A stretch of DNA of 7,239 nt from CAZCCV01 sp964497515 (lineage in GTDB: Bacteria > Armatimonadota > UBA5829 > DTLH01): NCBI GenBank assembly GCA_964497515.1, contig CAZCCV010000059.1, positions 1-7,239 on the forward strand. The letters run 5' to 3'. A model generated the notes under the pieces. That model had not been told where the DNA came from and searched no databases. It saw only the letters and a list, made by a program, of their open reading frames with translations. The translations under genes and the position numbers were made by a program. Positions 1 through 6,521 of the stretch are shown one piece after another (the first letter of the stretch is position 1; every line of letters begins with the position of its first letter).

Positions 1-40
1 ATGGGGACATTATCCCACGGCAGTTATGGGGGACATTATC
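1..40. repeat. Tandem GGGGACATTATC motif, possible insertion-sequence end
   Basis: The 12-mer GGGGACATTATC occurs at 3-14 and again at 29-40, a period of 26 bases. Both copies follow AT, and the second has one extra G (ATGGGGG). On the other strand this reads GATAATGTCCCC. Repeated short motifs like this are typical of the ends of some insertion sequences, notably IS21-like elements, where the transposase binds several copies near each terminus. No transposase gene is visible, so any element would lie left of the window and only its edge would be here. A possible outer boundary is the CA at 47-48. The repeat is seen directly; the IS reading is inference. Confidence 0.4.
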
Positions 41-450
41 GCTCTGCATATACATCTGCTGATCTTGGGTTGACAATTTGTCCAACATGTGATATTAAGT
101 ATCATGAGTTGGAGAGGTTCATTTTTCCTTTCGACTCAGCTCAATCTACGAAGACACTGAATCGAAAGAGAAGATCCCCCCTACTGACAGGCGGATTGGC
201 TGCTGGACTTGCGCAAAGATGTGAGCGAAGTGGCCTTACGATAATCCGCCAACAAACACCTGACTCTAAGCTTCTGCCATCGGTAGACAGGGACTACTGA
301 CGGCATATTGTGTGGGCATTACCACACGAACGACTCGTAGTGGCTGATGCGCAAATCGGAGGCCGCGATTCTTCGAATGATGGCGCATATGACTGGGTGC
401 GAGGTTGTCTAAAGACCTCCTGTATAGATGATTCACTACTTGAAGTGTCA
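41..450. other. Leader region without a convincing gene
   Basis: About 400 bases lie between the left repeat and the ribosome binding site of the large secreted protein. The frame open from 1 to 300 on the plus strand has no ribosome binding site, begins inside the repeat and encodes a composition with no recognisable domain, so it is not called. The frame of the large protein stays open upstream to an ATG at 310, but that extension has no Shine-Dalgarno sequence and would bury the signal peptide. The only regulatory candidate is the promoter near 70-98. An 8-bp inverted pair GGCGGATT (190-197) and AATCCGCC (243-250) is too short and too widely spaced to interpret. Confidence 0.5.
70..98 (+). 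promoter_or_regulatory. Candidate sigma-70 promoter upstream of the large secreted protein
   Basis: A perfect -35 hexamer TTGACA at 70-75 is followed after 17 bases by TATTAA at 93-98, which matches four of six -10 positions. Transcription would start near 105 and leave a leader of about 360 bases before the TTG start at 469. That is long for a simple secreted-protein gene, so a closer promoter that I do not recognise is equally possible. This is the best match in the leader, not a proven promoter. Confidence 0.35.
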
Positions 451-452
451 GG

Positions 453-460
453 AAAGGAGG
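453..460 (+). promoter_or_regulatory. Strong ribosome binding site that selects a TTG start
   Basis: AAAGGAGG ends at 460, eight bases before TTG at 469, which is optimal spacing. An ATG directly abuts the Shine-Dalgarno sequence at 461, but it is too close and in another frame, reading only Met-Asn-Arg before a stop. The TTG frame opens straight into a textbook signal peptide, so TTG 469 is taken as the start. Confidence 0.85.
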
Positions 461-468
461 ATGAATCG

Positions 469-3400
469 TTGAACCGATTAATCTCATCGCTGGTTGTCGC
501 CTGCTTCTTTGCAGCGATACTATCAGCAGGTGCACAAGTGTACCCACCACAGCCGCATCCCAGGCTCAACGCGCAGGCTGTCTTTGCCAATGGCAAAGTT
601 TACTGGCTGGGTGGCTCAGCCATTTACACTCTAGATGATGCAACACAACCCAATCCCAAGAAATACTGGGACAATCGGCAGAGCGGAGCCAGCATATATG
701 ACCCAGTTACAAACCATTGGACTGCCGCCAAGTACGACGGCACGGGCCCTAAGGGTATGGATACCAATAATGACGGTCTCTGTGGCGAGGGTGATGGATC
801 CCAATACGGTGCCTCTCAGGCGTTTGCTTACGATAGCGATGGTGACGGAGTGGAAGAGATCTTCATCCACGCCGGTTATCCGACCTGGGATGGCGCTTTC
901 TTCCGCTACGACCCTGCAAAAGATAGCTGGCTAAGATATCTGATTATAAAGAACAACCCTTGGGGGACGGGATATCTATCACAGCAGCACGGTTCTGCCG
1001 TTCTTCATGGCGATACAGCATACTGCTTCGGCGGTGGGCTCTGGGGTGACAGCACTTACTCGTTTGCATCGTGTAACCTGCAGACAGGTGAGTGGACAAT
1101 GCTTCCGCAGGGATCTTTCGGATCTGCGAACCACGCGGGTGTCGTAGTTGGCGATAAGATGTATATCCTCGGTGGCGACCAGACCACGGCACAGGGTAAC
1201 ATCAATTATTCAACAGCCATATGGTCATACGATATTCCGACTGGCGTTTGGTCATCTAATCCCATTGCTCACTTGCTTACGGGAGTTATGAGACCCGGCG
1301 TTCCTACTGCCTATAATGGCAAGATCTACATCTGCGGGGGACGCAATCAAGGTGGCCTTGATGTCGCCGATATTCAGTGCTTTGACCCTGCGACAAACAC
1401 CGTGGCAGTAGTAGGCACTATGCCAGCAGCAATGAGCTTCGGCGGTGCCGCTATTGGGCCGGACGGAACACTCTATGTTGGTGGTGGGCGACACAATAAC
1501 GACAACTCGTTTGCCACATCCACCCATTGGTGGAAGGCCAACCTTAACGCTACTCCGCTTAGCTGGACACAACTTCCTGATGATCCGGCTGAATTCCCGT
1601 ATGAGGACTGGATTAGCGGTGGAGAAACCGTCACGGGTAAGGTGACCATTGGTGGTATCGGTCTTCCGGATGCCATTGTTGGGATGAGCTTCAATCCAAA
1701 TGCAACAGCTGATGCCATCTGGTACACAACGACTGATGGCGATGGCAACTATACACTCTACGCTCCGCTCGAGCACCCGATATACGTTGCTGCTTGGAAA
1801 GATGGTTTTACGCCAACTGATGACGTGATGACCTCTGTTCCAAAGGGCGGAAACGCGGTTGTTAACTTCTCCTTGGACAAGATTGCTGGCAAGAATATCG
1901 CGCGAGGTCTTTTTGACTACATTGTGAGTGCGGAACGAGATCCGGGCGTAAAAGGCGAGAAAGCACTTGACGGCAATCTGGATACTATGTGGATAACACC
2001 ACACTCAACATCTCCAGAAATAGAACCCGATTACCTTATTGTTGATCTCGATTCATATAACATGATGGGCAAAGAAATCAGTGGGATCACTATATGGTGG
2101 TCCAATGGTGTTGCCCGCAAGTATCAGATCGACGTTATGAACAACGCTGATCCGCTGAACCCACTTGCATGGATATTCCCTGAGATGTTCGGCGCGGAAA
2201 TCGATACTGTCTATGCTTGCTTGGGTTGTGGAGGTGGCTATAAGGTAAAAGATGCCCATTTCGTAGACCCGATTCTGCTTAATAGCGTTACTGCGCGTGG
2301 TGTCAGACTACTAATGCACGAACACGACTGGCCTGCTGTATTCGAAGTAAGAGAGTTTATGGTTCACTCAGCTACTGAGTATGGTACTCTCGTAATGGGA
2401 TGGGTTTCAGAGAACGGCGAACCGAAGTACAACGCTGCAGTTCAGCTTGGACCTGCGGGTTCTGAGAGTGCTATGATCACCAACGAGTCGGGATTCTACT
2501 CGATGACAGGCGACCCCGGCACGTATGAACTGTATGCTGATGCTCCTAAGTGCGTTGGACAGACTTCGACCGTTACTTTGGAAGCTGGAGTTCCGGTAGT
2601 GAAGAGCTTTGATCTGGTTTCTGATCCGAACGAAGTAGTCGTCTACAACGGTGACTTCGAGGAGATTAGTGCGGTCTTTGCGCCGGTTGGCTGGGAACTG
2701 TTCATAGATGACGATGGAGCCAATCCCACTATGTACACATTCGGCTCCAATCCTAATCAGAACACCACTCCTGGTGGATCGGCCAGCACATACATCCAGA
2801 TCGGTGACCGCAATCCGGAAATCCCGTACTGGGCATATGGTTGGATCCAATTGGATGTCGCCCATAGGGTTCCTGTCGATCCTGAGATGAAGTACAACTT
2901 CTACTTCAAGGCCAAGAAGACCGACTGGTCAATGGGCTTCTGGAAGCTCAGCTGGCAGGATGATACAGGTCACGAGGTAGGCCACGTGGAGTATCCAACG
3001 TGGTGGTGGCTGCCAGAGGATAAGTGGGCTCAGACGCTGGTTGGCGATTATGGCGGTAGAGCGAAGCCGATGCTTCGAATGGTTCCTCCGGAGGGTGCCA
3101 CATACGTAACGCCTCAGATCGGTATCTCCAACTGGCCGGGTGACGACGCCAACAGATTCGTCACCATCTACATCGACGACTTGGTGATTGATTCAGTTTC
3201 TGGCCCGCCAAACAGGATCAGCGACATCAAGGATCTGAACGTTGGCGACTCTGTAGAAGTTACTGGCAAGCAGTTGACAGCCATCTACACCGATGGTTCT
3301 GGAATACCTGCTGACACCGCTTACATCGAAGAGGCTGACCGTGCTGCTGGAATCCGCTGCGATATCAGCGAAGCCGGCGAGCTTTATCTTGGCTTTGGTG

Positions 3401-4356
3401 ACAAGGTCAACGTAAAGGGAACCTTCGACGTAACAGCTGCTGGTGAGCCTGTGATTAAGGTCACCGCGATGGACTGGGTTGGCGACACTCGACCGATCGA
3501 GGCGCTGGCGATGAACAACCGCTTCGCTTCTCAGAAGCTTGCAGAAGGCCTGTTCGTTAAGCTGACCGGTACGGTGGTCGATGGTGACTCCAGAGTGGGT
3601 GTCGCCGAGCAGTACTTCTTGCTTGACGACGGAAGCGTTAAGGACGGCGAGCCGATCTATATCAAGGTATATACCGGCGTCATCACTGCTCCTGCTGTTG
3701 GCGACGTTGTTAAGGTAAGAGGTGTTCTTGGGATCGAGGCTGATGGCAGAGTTCTTTATATGAAGAACGAGCCGGTTGACCTGGCACCTGCCGCACAGGC
3801 ATTCCAGGCGCTCCCGCTTGGTGGACCTGTTTCCGCTGCCAGAGACTACCTGTTCCTTGGCCCGTTCGGTGATCCAATTGATGACTACGTCACTCAGTTC
3901 GACACTGTATACATTCCTGAGACCACGGTTCGCCCGAGTCTTGGTGATGTAACCAACGGCAAGGCTTGGTTCCGCCACGATGGCAACGACGAGGTTGTTG
4001 ACCTCAATAGAGTGTTTGGTACAGATCACTGCACAATCTATGCACACGTTTACATTTGGTCGCCCACGGCTCGCACAGTGGATCTTCCGATCGGCAGTGA
4101 CGACTCGTGCAAGGTCTGGGTGAACGGCGACGAGGTTGGACAGTTCCTTGGTTTACGTGGTGCTTGGTATGGATCGAGCTGCTTCACCGGAGTACAGCTT
4201 AATGCTGGCTTCAACAGCCTGCTGATCAAGGTCGTCCAGAATGACGGCGGCTTTGGTGTAGTCACGCAGGTTGCCGAGCCTGGAACATACACGGGCGATG
4301 GTTGGGGCAACTCGACTCCTGCATATGGTATTGGTTACGTGCTGAACAAGCCGTAA
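469..4356 (+). CDS. Large secreted kelch-propeller protein with beta-sandwich, discoidin-like and OB-like domains
   Basis: This encodes 1295 residues from a TTG start. Residues 1-22 are a signal peptide: Arg3, a hydrophobic core and SAGA before Gln23. Residues about 30-375 form a kelch/galactose-oxidase-like propeller with six blade strands: VYWLGG (44), IFIHAG (131), AYCFGG (184), MYILGG (231), IYICGG (286) and LYVGGG (335). Most are followed by a YDPxTxxW-like turn (77, 147, 254). Next come a carboxypeptidase-regulatory-like sandwich (about 385-470), a discoidin/F5-8C-like domain (about 473-635, with ALDGNLDTMW), a second regulatory-like sandwich (about 637-716), a carbohydrate-binding-like domain (about 721-912, starting NGDFEE), two OB-like modules (about 917-1004 and 1013-1104) and a C-terminal jelly roll (about 1124-1293). 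No catalytic set, membrane anchor or sorting signal is seen. It probably binds glycans or surfaces outside the cell. That role is inference; coding status and export are near certain. Confidence 0.93.
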   Translation: MNRLISSLVVACFFAAILSAGAQVYPPQPHPRLNAQAVFANGKVYWLGGSAIYTLDDATQPNPKKYWDNRQSGASIYDPVTNHWTAAKYDGTGPKGMDTNNDGLCGEGDGSQYGASQAFAYDSDGDGVEEIFIHAGYPTWDGAFFRYDPAKDSWLRYLIIKNNPWGTGYLSQQHGSAVLHGDTAYCFGGGLWGDSTYSFASCNLQTGEWTMLPQGSFGSANHAGVVVGDKMYILGGDQTTAQGNINYSTAIWSYDIPTGVWSSNPIAHLLTGVMRPGVPTAYNGKIYICGGRNQGGLDVADIQCFDPATNTVAVVGTMPAAMSFGGAAIGPDGTLYVGGGRHNNDNSFATSTHWWKANLNATPLSWTQLPDDPAEFPYEDWISGGETVTGKVTIGGIGLPDAIVGMSFNPNATADAIWYTTTDGDGNYTLYAPLEHPIYVAAWKDGFTPTDDVMTSVPKGGNAVVNFSLDKIAGKNIARGLFDYIVSAERDPGVKGEKALDGNLDTMWITPHSTSPEIEPDYLIVDLDSYNMMGKEISGITIWWSNGVARKYQIDVMNNADPLNPLAWIFPEMFGAEIDTVYACLGCGGGYKVKDAHFVDPILLNSVTARGVRLLMHEHDWPAVFEVREFMVHSATEYGTLVMGWVSENGEPKYNAAVQLGPAGSESAMITNESGFYSMTGDPGTYELYADAPKCVGQTSTVTLEAGVPVVKSFDLVSDPNEVVVYNGDFEEISAVFAPVGWELFIDDDGANPTMYTFGSNPNQNTTPGGSASTYIQIGDRNPEIPYWAYGWIQLDVAHRVPVDPEMKYNFYFKAKKTDWSMGFWKLSWQDDTGHEVGHVEYPTWWWLPEDKWAQTLVGDYGGRAKPMLRMVPPEGATYVTPQIGISNWPGDDANRFVTIYIDDLVIDSVSGPPNRISDIKDLNVGDSVEVTGKQLTAIYTDGSGIPADTAYIEEADRAAGIRCDISEAGELYLGFGDKVNVKGTFDVTAAGEPVIKVTAMDWVGDTRPIEALAMNNRFASQKLAEGLFVKLTGTVVDGDSRVGVAEQYFLLDDGSVKDGEPIYIKVYTGVITAPAVGDVVKVRGVLGIEADGRVLYMKNEPVDLAPAAQAFQALPLGGPVSAARDYLFLGPFGDPIDDYVTQFDTVYIPETTVRPSLGDVTNGKAWFRHDGNDEVVDLNRVFGTDHCTIYAHVYIWSPTARTVDLPIGSDDSCKVWVNGDEVGQFLGLRGAWYGSSCFTGVQLNAGFNSLLIKVVQNDGGFGVVTQVAEPGTYTGDGWGNSTPAYGIGYVLNKP

Positions 4357-4378
4357 AAGATGACCAGTAGTCCGATAC

Positions 4379-4412
4379 AACTCGGCCGGAGGCAGAGGCC
4401 TCCGGCCGAGTT
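4379..4412 (+). terminator. GC-rich hairpin after the large secreted protein
   Basis: The arms AACTCGGCCGGAGGC (4379-4393) and GCCTCCGGCCGAGTT (4398-4412) form a perfect 15-bp stem with the four-base loop AGAG. It starts 22 bases after the stop codon at 4356, the usual place for a transcription terminator. The following bases (CTCTGTCTG) are pyrimidine-rich but lack a T run, so it may be a weak intrinsic terminator or an RNA 3'-end stabiliser. The hairpin is certain; its efficiency is not. Confidence 0.75.
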
Positions 4413-4464
4413 CTCTGTCTGCCAGTTATGGAGCTGTTCGATCGAGGTCTCGCAGTAATGCCTA

Positions 4465-4493
4465 TTGACACGGCACGGAAGGGCTGCTATAAT
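4465..4493 (+). promoter_or_regulatory. Consensus sigma-70 promoter of the tRNA-Glu gene
   Basis: TTGACA (4465-4470) and TATAAT (4488-4493) both match consensus at six of six positions, with an optimal 17-base spacer. TGC directly before the -10 element also makes it an extended -10 (TGnTATAAT). Transcription should start near 4500, giving a 5' trailer of about seven bases before the mature tRNA at 4507. A promoter this strong is expected for a stable RNA gene standing alone. Confidence 0.93.
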
Positions 4494-4506
4494 GTGCACG
4501 GTAGAT

Positions 4507-4583
4507 GGCCCCGTCGTCTAGCGGTCCAGGATGCATGGTTCTCAGCCATGAGATCGAGGGTTCGAATCCCTTCGGGGCTACCA
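4507..4583 (+). tRNA. tRNA-Glu (anticodon CTC)
   Basis: The full cloverleaf can be drawn by hand. The acceptor arms are GGCCCCG (4507-4513) and CGGGGCT (4573-4579), followed by discriminator A and a genome-encoded CCA (4581-4583). The D arm begins GTCTAGCGG. The anticodon stem CATGG/CCATG (4534-4538, 4546-4550) is perfect and encloses TTCTCAG, with anticodon CTC at 4541-4543, which reads GAG. The T arm is GAGGG/CCCTT around TTCGAAT (4561-4567). The first acceptor pair is a G-U wobble. The overall sequence fits bacterial tRNA-Glu, with GTCTAG in the D arm. It has its own promoter and terminator, so it is a single-gene unit. Confidence 0.95.
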
Positions 4584-4589
4584 ATTGTG

Positions 4590-4627
4590 AAGCGGAAAAC
4601 CTTCTCTGTTGAGGTTTTCCGCTTTTT
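4590..4627 (+). terminator. Intrinsic terminator of the tRNA-Glu unit
   Basis: A perfect 13-bp stem forms between AAGCGGAAAACCT (4590-4602) and AGGTTTTCCGCTT (4612-4624), with a nine-base loop. It is followed by a T run ending at 4627. It begins seven bases after the encoded CCA, as expected for a monocistronic tRNA gene. Confidence 0.9.
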
Positions 4628-4858
4628 GCCTATCTTGGCAAGAAAAGCCTTTTACGCGTGAATCTGAGCGTGAAACGACTTAAAACACACCTCTCTACGT
4701 CCCCCATCTCGAGCACTCGCTTGTGGACGAGGTTCGGATGTATCGTCTCTCTATTACGCCAAATGCCGCGATTTTCTCTGAATCTTAGAAACGGGGGAAA
4801 ACCCGTTCTCAAGATGAGTTGCGTGAATTCTTGGGATAGCATATGGTTGCACGTGAAA
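4628..4858. other. Stretch without a recognisable gene
   Basis: Between the tRNA terminator and the recombinase remnant the plus frame that begins at ATG 4658 is open, but it has no ribosome binding site and an atypical composition. A short RNGGKPVL segment (about 4787-4810) could be an eroded part of the same recombinase, since related proteins often carry a Gly/Arg/Lys-rich linker ahead of the conserved C-terminal helices. The minus-strand frame at 4630-4842 has no supporting evidence. I read this as degraded or non-coding DNA. Confidence 0.4.
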
Positions 4859-5035
4859 GTTCAAGTTAATCTCCGTGAGCAGGAGATCAACCCAGATCCA
4901 TTCGCAGCTCGGTTGATCAATCTCACACTGCTTGCACCGAGCATCATCGAAACCATCCTGATGGGCGACGAGCCGAGGGGTTTGTCGCTGACGATACTGA
5001 CGAAGCTACTGCCGCTTTGCTGGGCAGAGCAGCGT
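4859..5035 (+). pseudogene. C-terminal remnant of a probable site-specific recombinase
   Basis: About 59 residues in one frame resemble the conserved C-terminal helix region of a group of serine-recombinase-like (resolvase/invertase) proteins. That region typically reads as INPSY..RLLRLTLLAPDI, then VEAILDG, then LTL, then a Trp-Glu-Glu-Gln-Arg ending. Here the matching pieces are LREQEINPD, RLINLTLLAPSIIETILMG, GLSLTIL and WAEQR. The comparison comes from memory, not alignment. No N-terminal catalytic domain with its nucleophilic serine is present upstream, and the frame runs on into unrelated sequence after WAEQR. The piece is therefore a fragment and cannot be a working enzyme. It lies just downstream of the tRNA-Glu gene, which suggests past integration of mobile DNA. 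Confidence 0.55.
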
Positions 5036-5099
5036 GGCGAACCCCGATTCTCGTCATTCACCCGCATTGAGACGGCAGGATCAATCACCTTAAATCAGC

Positions 5100-5133
5100 G
5101 GCTCACGGGTCGACCGCTACACCCCCGTGAGCC
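5100..5133 (-). terminator. Inverted repeat downstream of the lipoprotein gene
   Basis: GGCTCACGGG (5100-5109) and CCCGTGAGCC (5124-5133) form a perfect 10-bp stem with a 14-base loop containing the palindrome GTCGAC. On the minus strand it begins 23 bases after the lipoprotein stop codon, a usual terminator position. No T run follows on either strand, so it may instead be a factor-dependent site, a 3'-end stabiliser or a mobile-element remnant. Confidence 0.45.
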
Positions 5134-5155
5134 ACCACGACTTCTATGTAGTTCG

Positions 5156-6130
5156 CTATGGCTTCGTCATCTCCGACACCACTTCTTCAAACAAGTCCGG
5201 GCTGAAAGCTGCTTGCCCGAACTTGTCAGTGTAGCCCGATATAGCTCTGGGGTCAATTGCGTCTGTCGCTAGATAATCTCCAGTAGTTGACGAGGAGAAT
5301 ACGAAGCGCACATACTGGCTTCGTATCTCCGGTAGTCGTGCTACATAGACAGTATCGTATTCTAGTGTTTTCAGATTCGACCGATTGTCTCCTTTCTTAG
5401 GAGGCCATTTAGGGTCTAAGTCTGGTGGAACAACAATTGCCTTATAGCTTACCGGCTTCTTGACTTTGACTTCCACATACTCTGGCACCCATGCGAGAAA
5501 CCGTTTTAGTTCTTGTGATGTGATGTGTATATTGCCTCTTAGACTTAGTGGGTCATATGTACTTAACAGTTGACGCCAGACCTTTTCCGCATCTGAGAAG
5601 CGGCTTCCTGAAGTCAACGTGACGAGTTTTCCACCTTTCCCGGTATATGACAGACTAGCTACTAGACCGACCGGAACAGTTGTGGTGTCATATTCTTGTT
5701 GCTTGGTGGTGGCAAAAGCCAGCTTCAAAGCGGCTGATAGGTCTGCCTTAGCACTTTCGCTTTCAGCACCGCCAACTGCGAATATGACCACACGTCCATC
5801 TTTAGTGATGAACCCTAATCGAGAATTAGAAACAGTCTTCGGTAGTAGTCCTCCACTTGGATTGTTCAGCGCGTTGTAGAACGCTTCGATTACTGCAACA
5901 TCAGCGACTCGATAGGGACGTTGCAGAGGGGATAGTTGAGGTTGTGGCGTTGTCCATGTGCTGTTTTGATAGACAACATACTGTACCTGACTGGGGCTAG
6001 TTATACCGTTACTCGCTAACAAACCAGCCCCACCAGTTGGAACTCGATTACAGCCACAACAGAGCATCAACATTGTGATTATAGACATGACTATCATCAC
6101 TATTCTTTTGAATGAGACTAGGCATTTCAT
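5156..6130 (-). CDS. Probable lipoprotein of unknown function
   Basis: This encodes 324 residues. The N-terminus has Lys2, Lys8 and Arg9, a hydrophobic stretch of about 15 residues and then LCCGC. Cys27, preceded by Gly, is the likely lipidated residue, although Cys at -3 makes the lipobox imperfect. If it is not lipidated, the protein is still exported or membrane-anchored. The mature part is soluble and mixed alpha/beta, with a Pro/Gln-rich linker (about 60-75), a likely folded block (about 76-215, including GRVVIFAVGGAESES) and a Lys/Pro-rich loop (KWPPKKGD, 241-248). I recognise no family or catalytic motif. The start is supported by GGTGAT five bases upstream of ATG, complementary to the 16S rRNA tail. 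It is transcribed away from two gene fragments and may be co-transcribed with the membrane-protein gene further upstream. Confidence 0.82.
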   Translation of the reverse strand: MKCLVSFKRIVMIVMSIITMLMLCCGCNRVPTGGAGLLASNGITSPSQVQYVVYQNSTWTTPQPQLSPLQRPYRVADVAVIEAFYNALNNPSGGLLPKTVSNSRLGFITKDGRVVIFAVGGAESESAKADLSAALKLAFATTKQQEYDTTTVPVGLVASLSYTGKGGKLVTLTSGSRFSDAEKVWRQLLSTYDPLSLRGNIHITSQELKRFLAWVPEYVEVKVKKPVSYKAIVVPPDLDPKWPPKKGDNRSNLKTLEYDTVYVARLPEIRSQYVRFVFSSSTTGDYLATDAIDPRAISGYTDKFGQAAFSPDLFEEVVSEMTKP

Positions 6131-6245
6131 TCTTCATCACCCTAGTTATGGATTGAGATAGGTGCTCCAACTATCATCGGTCAGCTTTCTTGTCCCAGCG
6201 AATACATTCCCACGATCTCGCGCGTCAGCTAGGTTCGCCAAGTTA
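6131..6245. other. Gap holding a possible C-terminal coding remnant
   Basis: On the minus strand a third frame, open from 6250 down to TAA at 6146-6148, encodes 34 residues. It contains NLANLADARDRGNVFAG and ends in TYLNP. It has no start codon of its own and is separated from the preceding fragment by a stop. It could be the displaced C-terminus of the same decayed gene or chance. The lipoprotein ribosome binding site lies at the left edge of this gap. No convincing promoter is seen. Confidence 0.25.
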
Positions 6246-6521
6246 CTAGGTCATTCCACGCCTCCGCATTTCGAGATGCTTGGCCGTATTCGGCCACTGG
6301 TGCCAATGGGGAAAGCCAGGCCCATTTGACTCGATTGAGCCGACGTCGATTCTGAAGATGGGATTCTGCCCAGAAGGGCGTATTTGAACAATTCTCAAGT
6401 TCCCACGGGTCTTCTTCAAACCATCCACTGGCAGTTCAGTGCCTATGGCAGATTCATAGACCATGGCCCCTACCGCCCAGCGTGCCAAGGCTCTGAGGGC
6501 TATAGGTTGCAGCAGGTACAT
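6246..6521 (-). pseudogene. Gene fragment resembling an Rhs/polymorphic-toxin C-terminal tail
   Basis: This is an open frame of 91 residues without a ribosome binding site, with an in-frame stop a few codons before its ATG. The convincing part is the second half: two probable beta strands (NLRIVQIRP, PIFRIDVGSI) followed by SNGPGFPHWHQWP and AKHLE. Short endings with Gly-Pro-Gly, Pro-His-Trp-His and a Lys-His motif are seen in small C-terminal domains attached to Rhs and other polymorphic toxins. I recognise the style rather than a named family. The first 22 or so codons overlap the short signal-peptide ORF in another frame, so only residues from about 23 on are likely to derive from the ancestral gene. 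Codon choice in this half looks coding. It may be a displaced toxin tail or an erosion product. Confidence 0.4.

Noticed and set aside
190..250. An inverted 8-bp pair GGCGGATT/AATCCGCC as a possible leader hairpin
   Set aside because: The arms are only eight bases and are separated by 45 bases with no further pairing. This is expected by chance.
1..300. A 99-codon plus-strand frame at the left edge
   Set aside because: It begins inside the tandem repeat, has no visible ribosome binding site and no protein-like pattern.
310..468. An N-terminal extension of the large protein from ATG 310
   Set aside because: No Shine-Dalgarno sequence precedes it, and it would place the signal peptide about 53 residues inside the protein.
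1252..2004. A 250-codon open frame on the minus strand opposite the propeller and first beta-sandwich
   Set aside because: The plus strand here encodes clear kelch blades. The antisense translation is Cys/Ser/Arg-rich with no domain.
3193..4047. A 284-codon open frame on the minus strand inside the large secreted protein gene
   Set aside because: It is antisense to a clearly folded, conserved-looking coding region, has no ribosome binding site and its translation shows no recognisable domain. Long antisense frames are common opposite genes with this codon usage.
4630..4842. A 70-codon minus-strand frame next to the tRNA terminator
   Set aside because: It overlaps the terminator stem region, has no ribosome binding site and its Arg/Leu/Phe-rich translation matches nothing I recognise.
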